This document shows positions 64,000-64,000 of a stretch of DNA of 64,000 nucleotides, one piece after another. The notes beneath the pieces are model-generated. The model ran no database searches. It saw only the letters and a program-made list of their open reading frames with translations, and had not been told where the DNA came from. Positions within the stretch are counted from its first letter, which is position 1, and each line of letters opens with the position of its first letter. Both the position numbers and the translations under genes were made by a program. Source of the stretch: Martinezella lusitana. GTDB taxonomy: Bacteria; Pseudomonadota; Alphaproteobacteria; Rhizobiales; Rhizobiaceae. The DNA is taken from the NCBI RefSeq assembly GCF_014207095.1, contig NZ_JACHBG010000005.1:310001-374000 (forward strand). Reading direction: 5' to 3'.

Positions 64000-64000
64000 C

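Noticed and set aside
1..64000. tRNA, rRNA, CRISPR, prophage or insertion-sequence genes
   Set aside because: No GTTCGAATC-type T-loops with acceptor stems, no 16S/23S-like blocks, no regularly spaced repeats, and no transposase, integrase or phage structural motifs were seen by eye. A tRNA or covariance scan would be decisive.

Overview
The window is chromosomal DNA of an alpha-proteobacterium in the order Rhizobiales, most likely Rhizobium or the Agrobacterium group. The evidence is the GC-rich sequence, the gene order (proB-proA-nadD, rsfS-rlmH-EnvC-like-ctpA, imuA-imuB-dnaE2, leuD/leuB/asd, purH-heparinase-rsmB-htpX, mnmE-mnmG-rsmG-parA-parB, rho-hemJ-hemE), a GTTC-N7-GTTC LexA box, a giant GDH-1600 glutamate dehydrogenase, and an sRNA with anti-Shine-Dalgarno loops like the rhizobial alpha-r14 family. 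The species cannot be fixed from what I can see. The region is mostly housekeeping. I see no prophage, IS element, CRISPR array, rRNA or tRNA gene.

Layout. 1-3 kb: proline synthesis (proB partial, proA) and NAD synthesis (nadD). 3-7.1 kb: an alpha-r14-like sRNA, the molybdate transporter modABC, a single-domain ModE-like regulator and a DUF1330 protein, which together separate nadD from rsfS. 7.2-13.2 kb: ribosome silencing and methylation (rsfS, rlmH), cell-envelope hydrolase functions (EnvC-like, ctpA, divergent polysaccharide deacetylase) and rppH. 13.2-14.1 kb: iron storage (bfd-bfr). 14.2-20.1 kb: the SOS mutagenesis cassette imuA-imuB-dnaE2 behind a LexA box. 20.2-22.7 kb: a minimal metallopeptidase, an AT-richer orphan gene, a DUF1737 gene, a CitE-like lyase and a small membrane protein. 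22.9-31.8 kb: leuD, leuB and asd, interspersed with a TIM-barrel isomerase, PAP2 phosphatase, an ArsR-type regulator with its SDR target, a Dps protein and a lytic transglycosylase. 31.8-50.9 kb: carbonic anhydrase, pdxY, NAD-GDH, an MFS transporter, purH, heparinase-like, rsmB-htpX, sdhAF4, acs, a DUF1013 regulator and a YggS-type PLP protein. 51-64 kb: leuS-lptE-holA converging on the mnmE-mnmG-rsmG-parA-parB group, then rho and hemJ-hemE (partial).

Five parS-like 16-mers lie in the right half of the window (near 25.99, 30.77, 57.61, 59.61 and 59.65 kb). Three cluster around rsmG/mnmG/mnmE next to parAB, and one is embedded in rsmG coding sequence. With hemE at the right edge, which flanks the replication origin in Caulobacter and several relatives, this suggests the window runs up to the oriC-proximal segregation domain.

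Three families of short palindromic intergenic repeats recur: four copies of a ~44-bp element, two copies of a ~100-bp two-hairpin element that bracket rsmB-htpX, and an inverted pair between the TIM-barrel gene and leuB. Several sit where they could affect transcripts: between modA and modB, in the purH leader, and across the rsmB stop codon. The most interesting items are the sRNA, the parS array, the repeats inside operons, the imuA/imuB overlap, the palindromes between the ArsR and SDR genes, the gdh leader hairpin and the unrecognised AT-rich gene.
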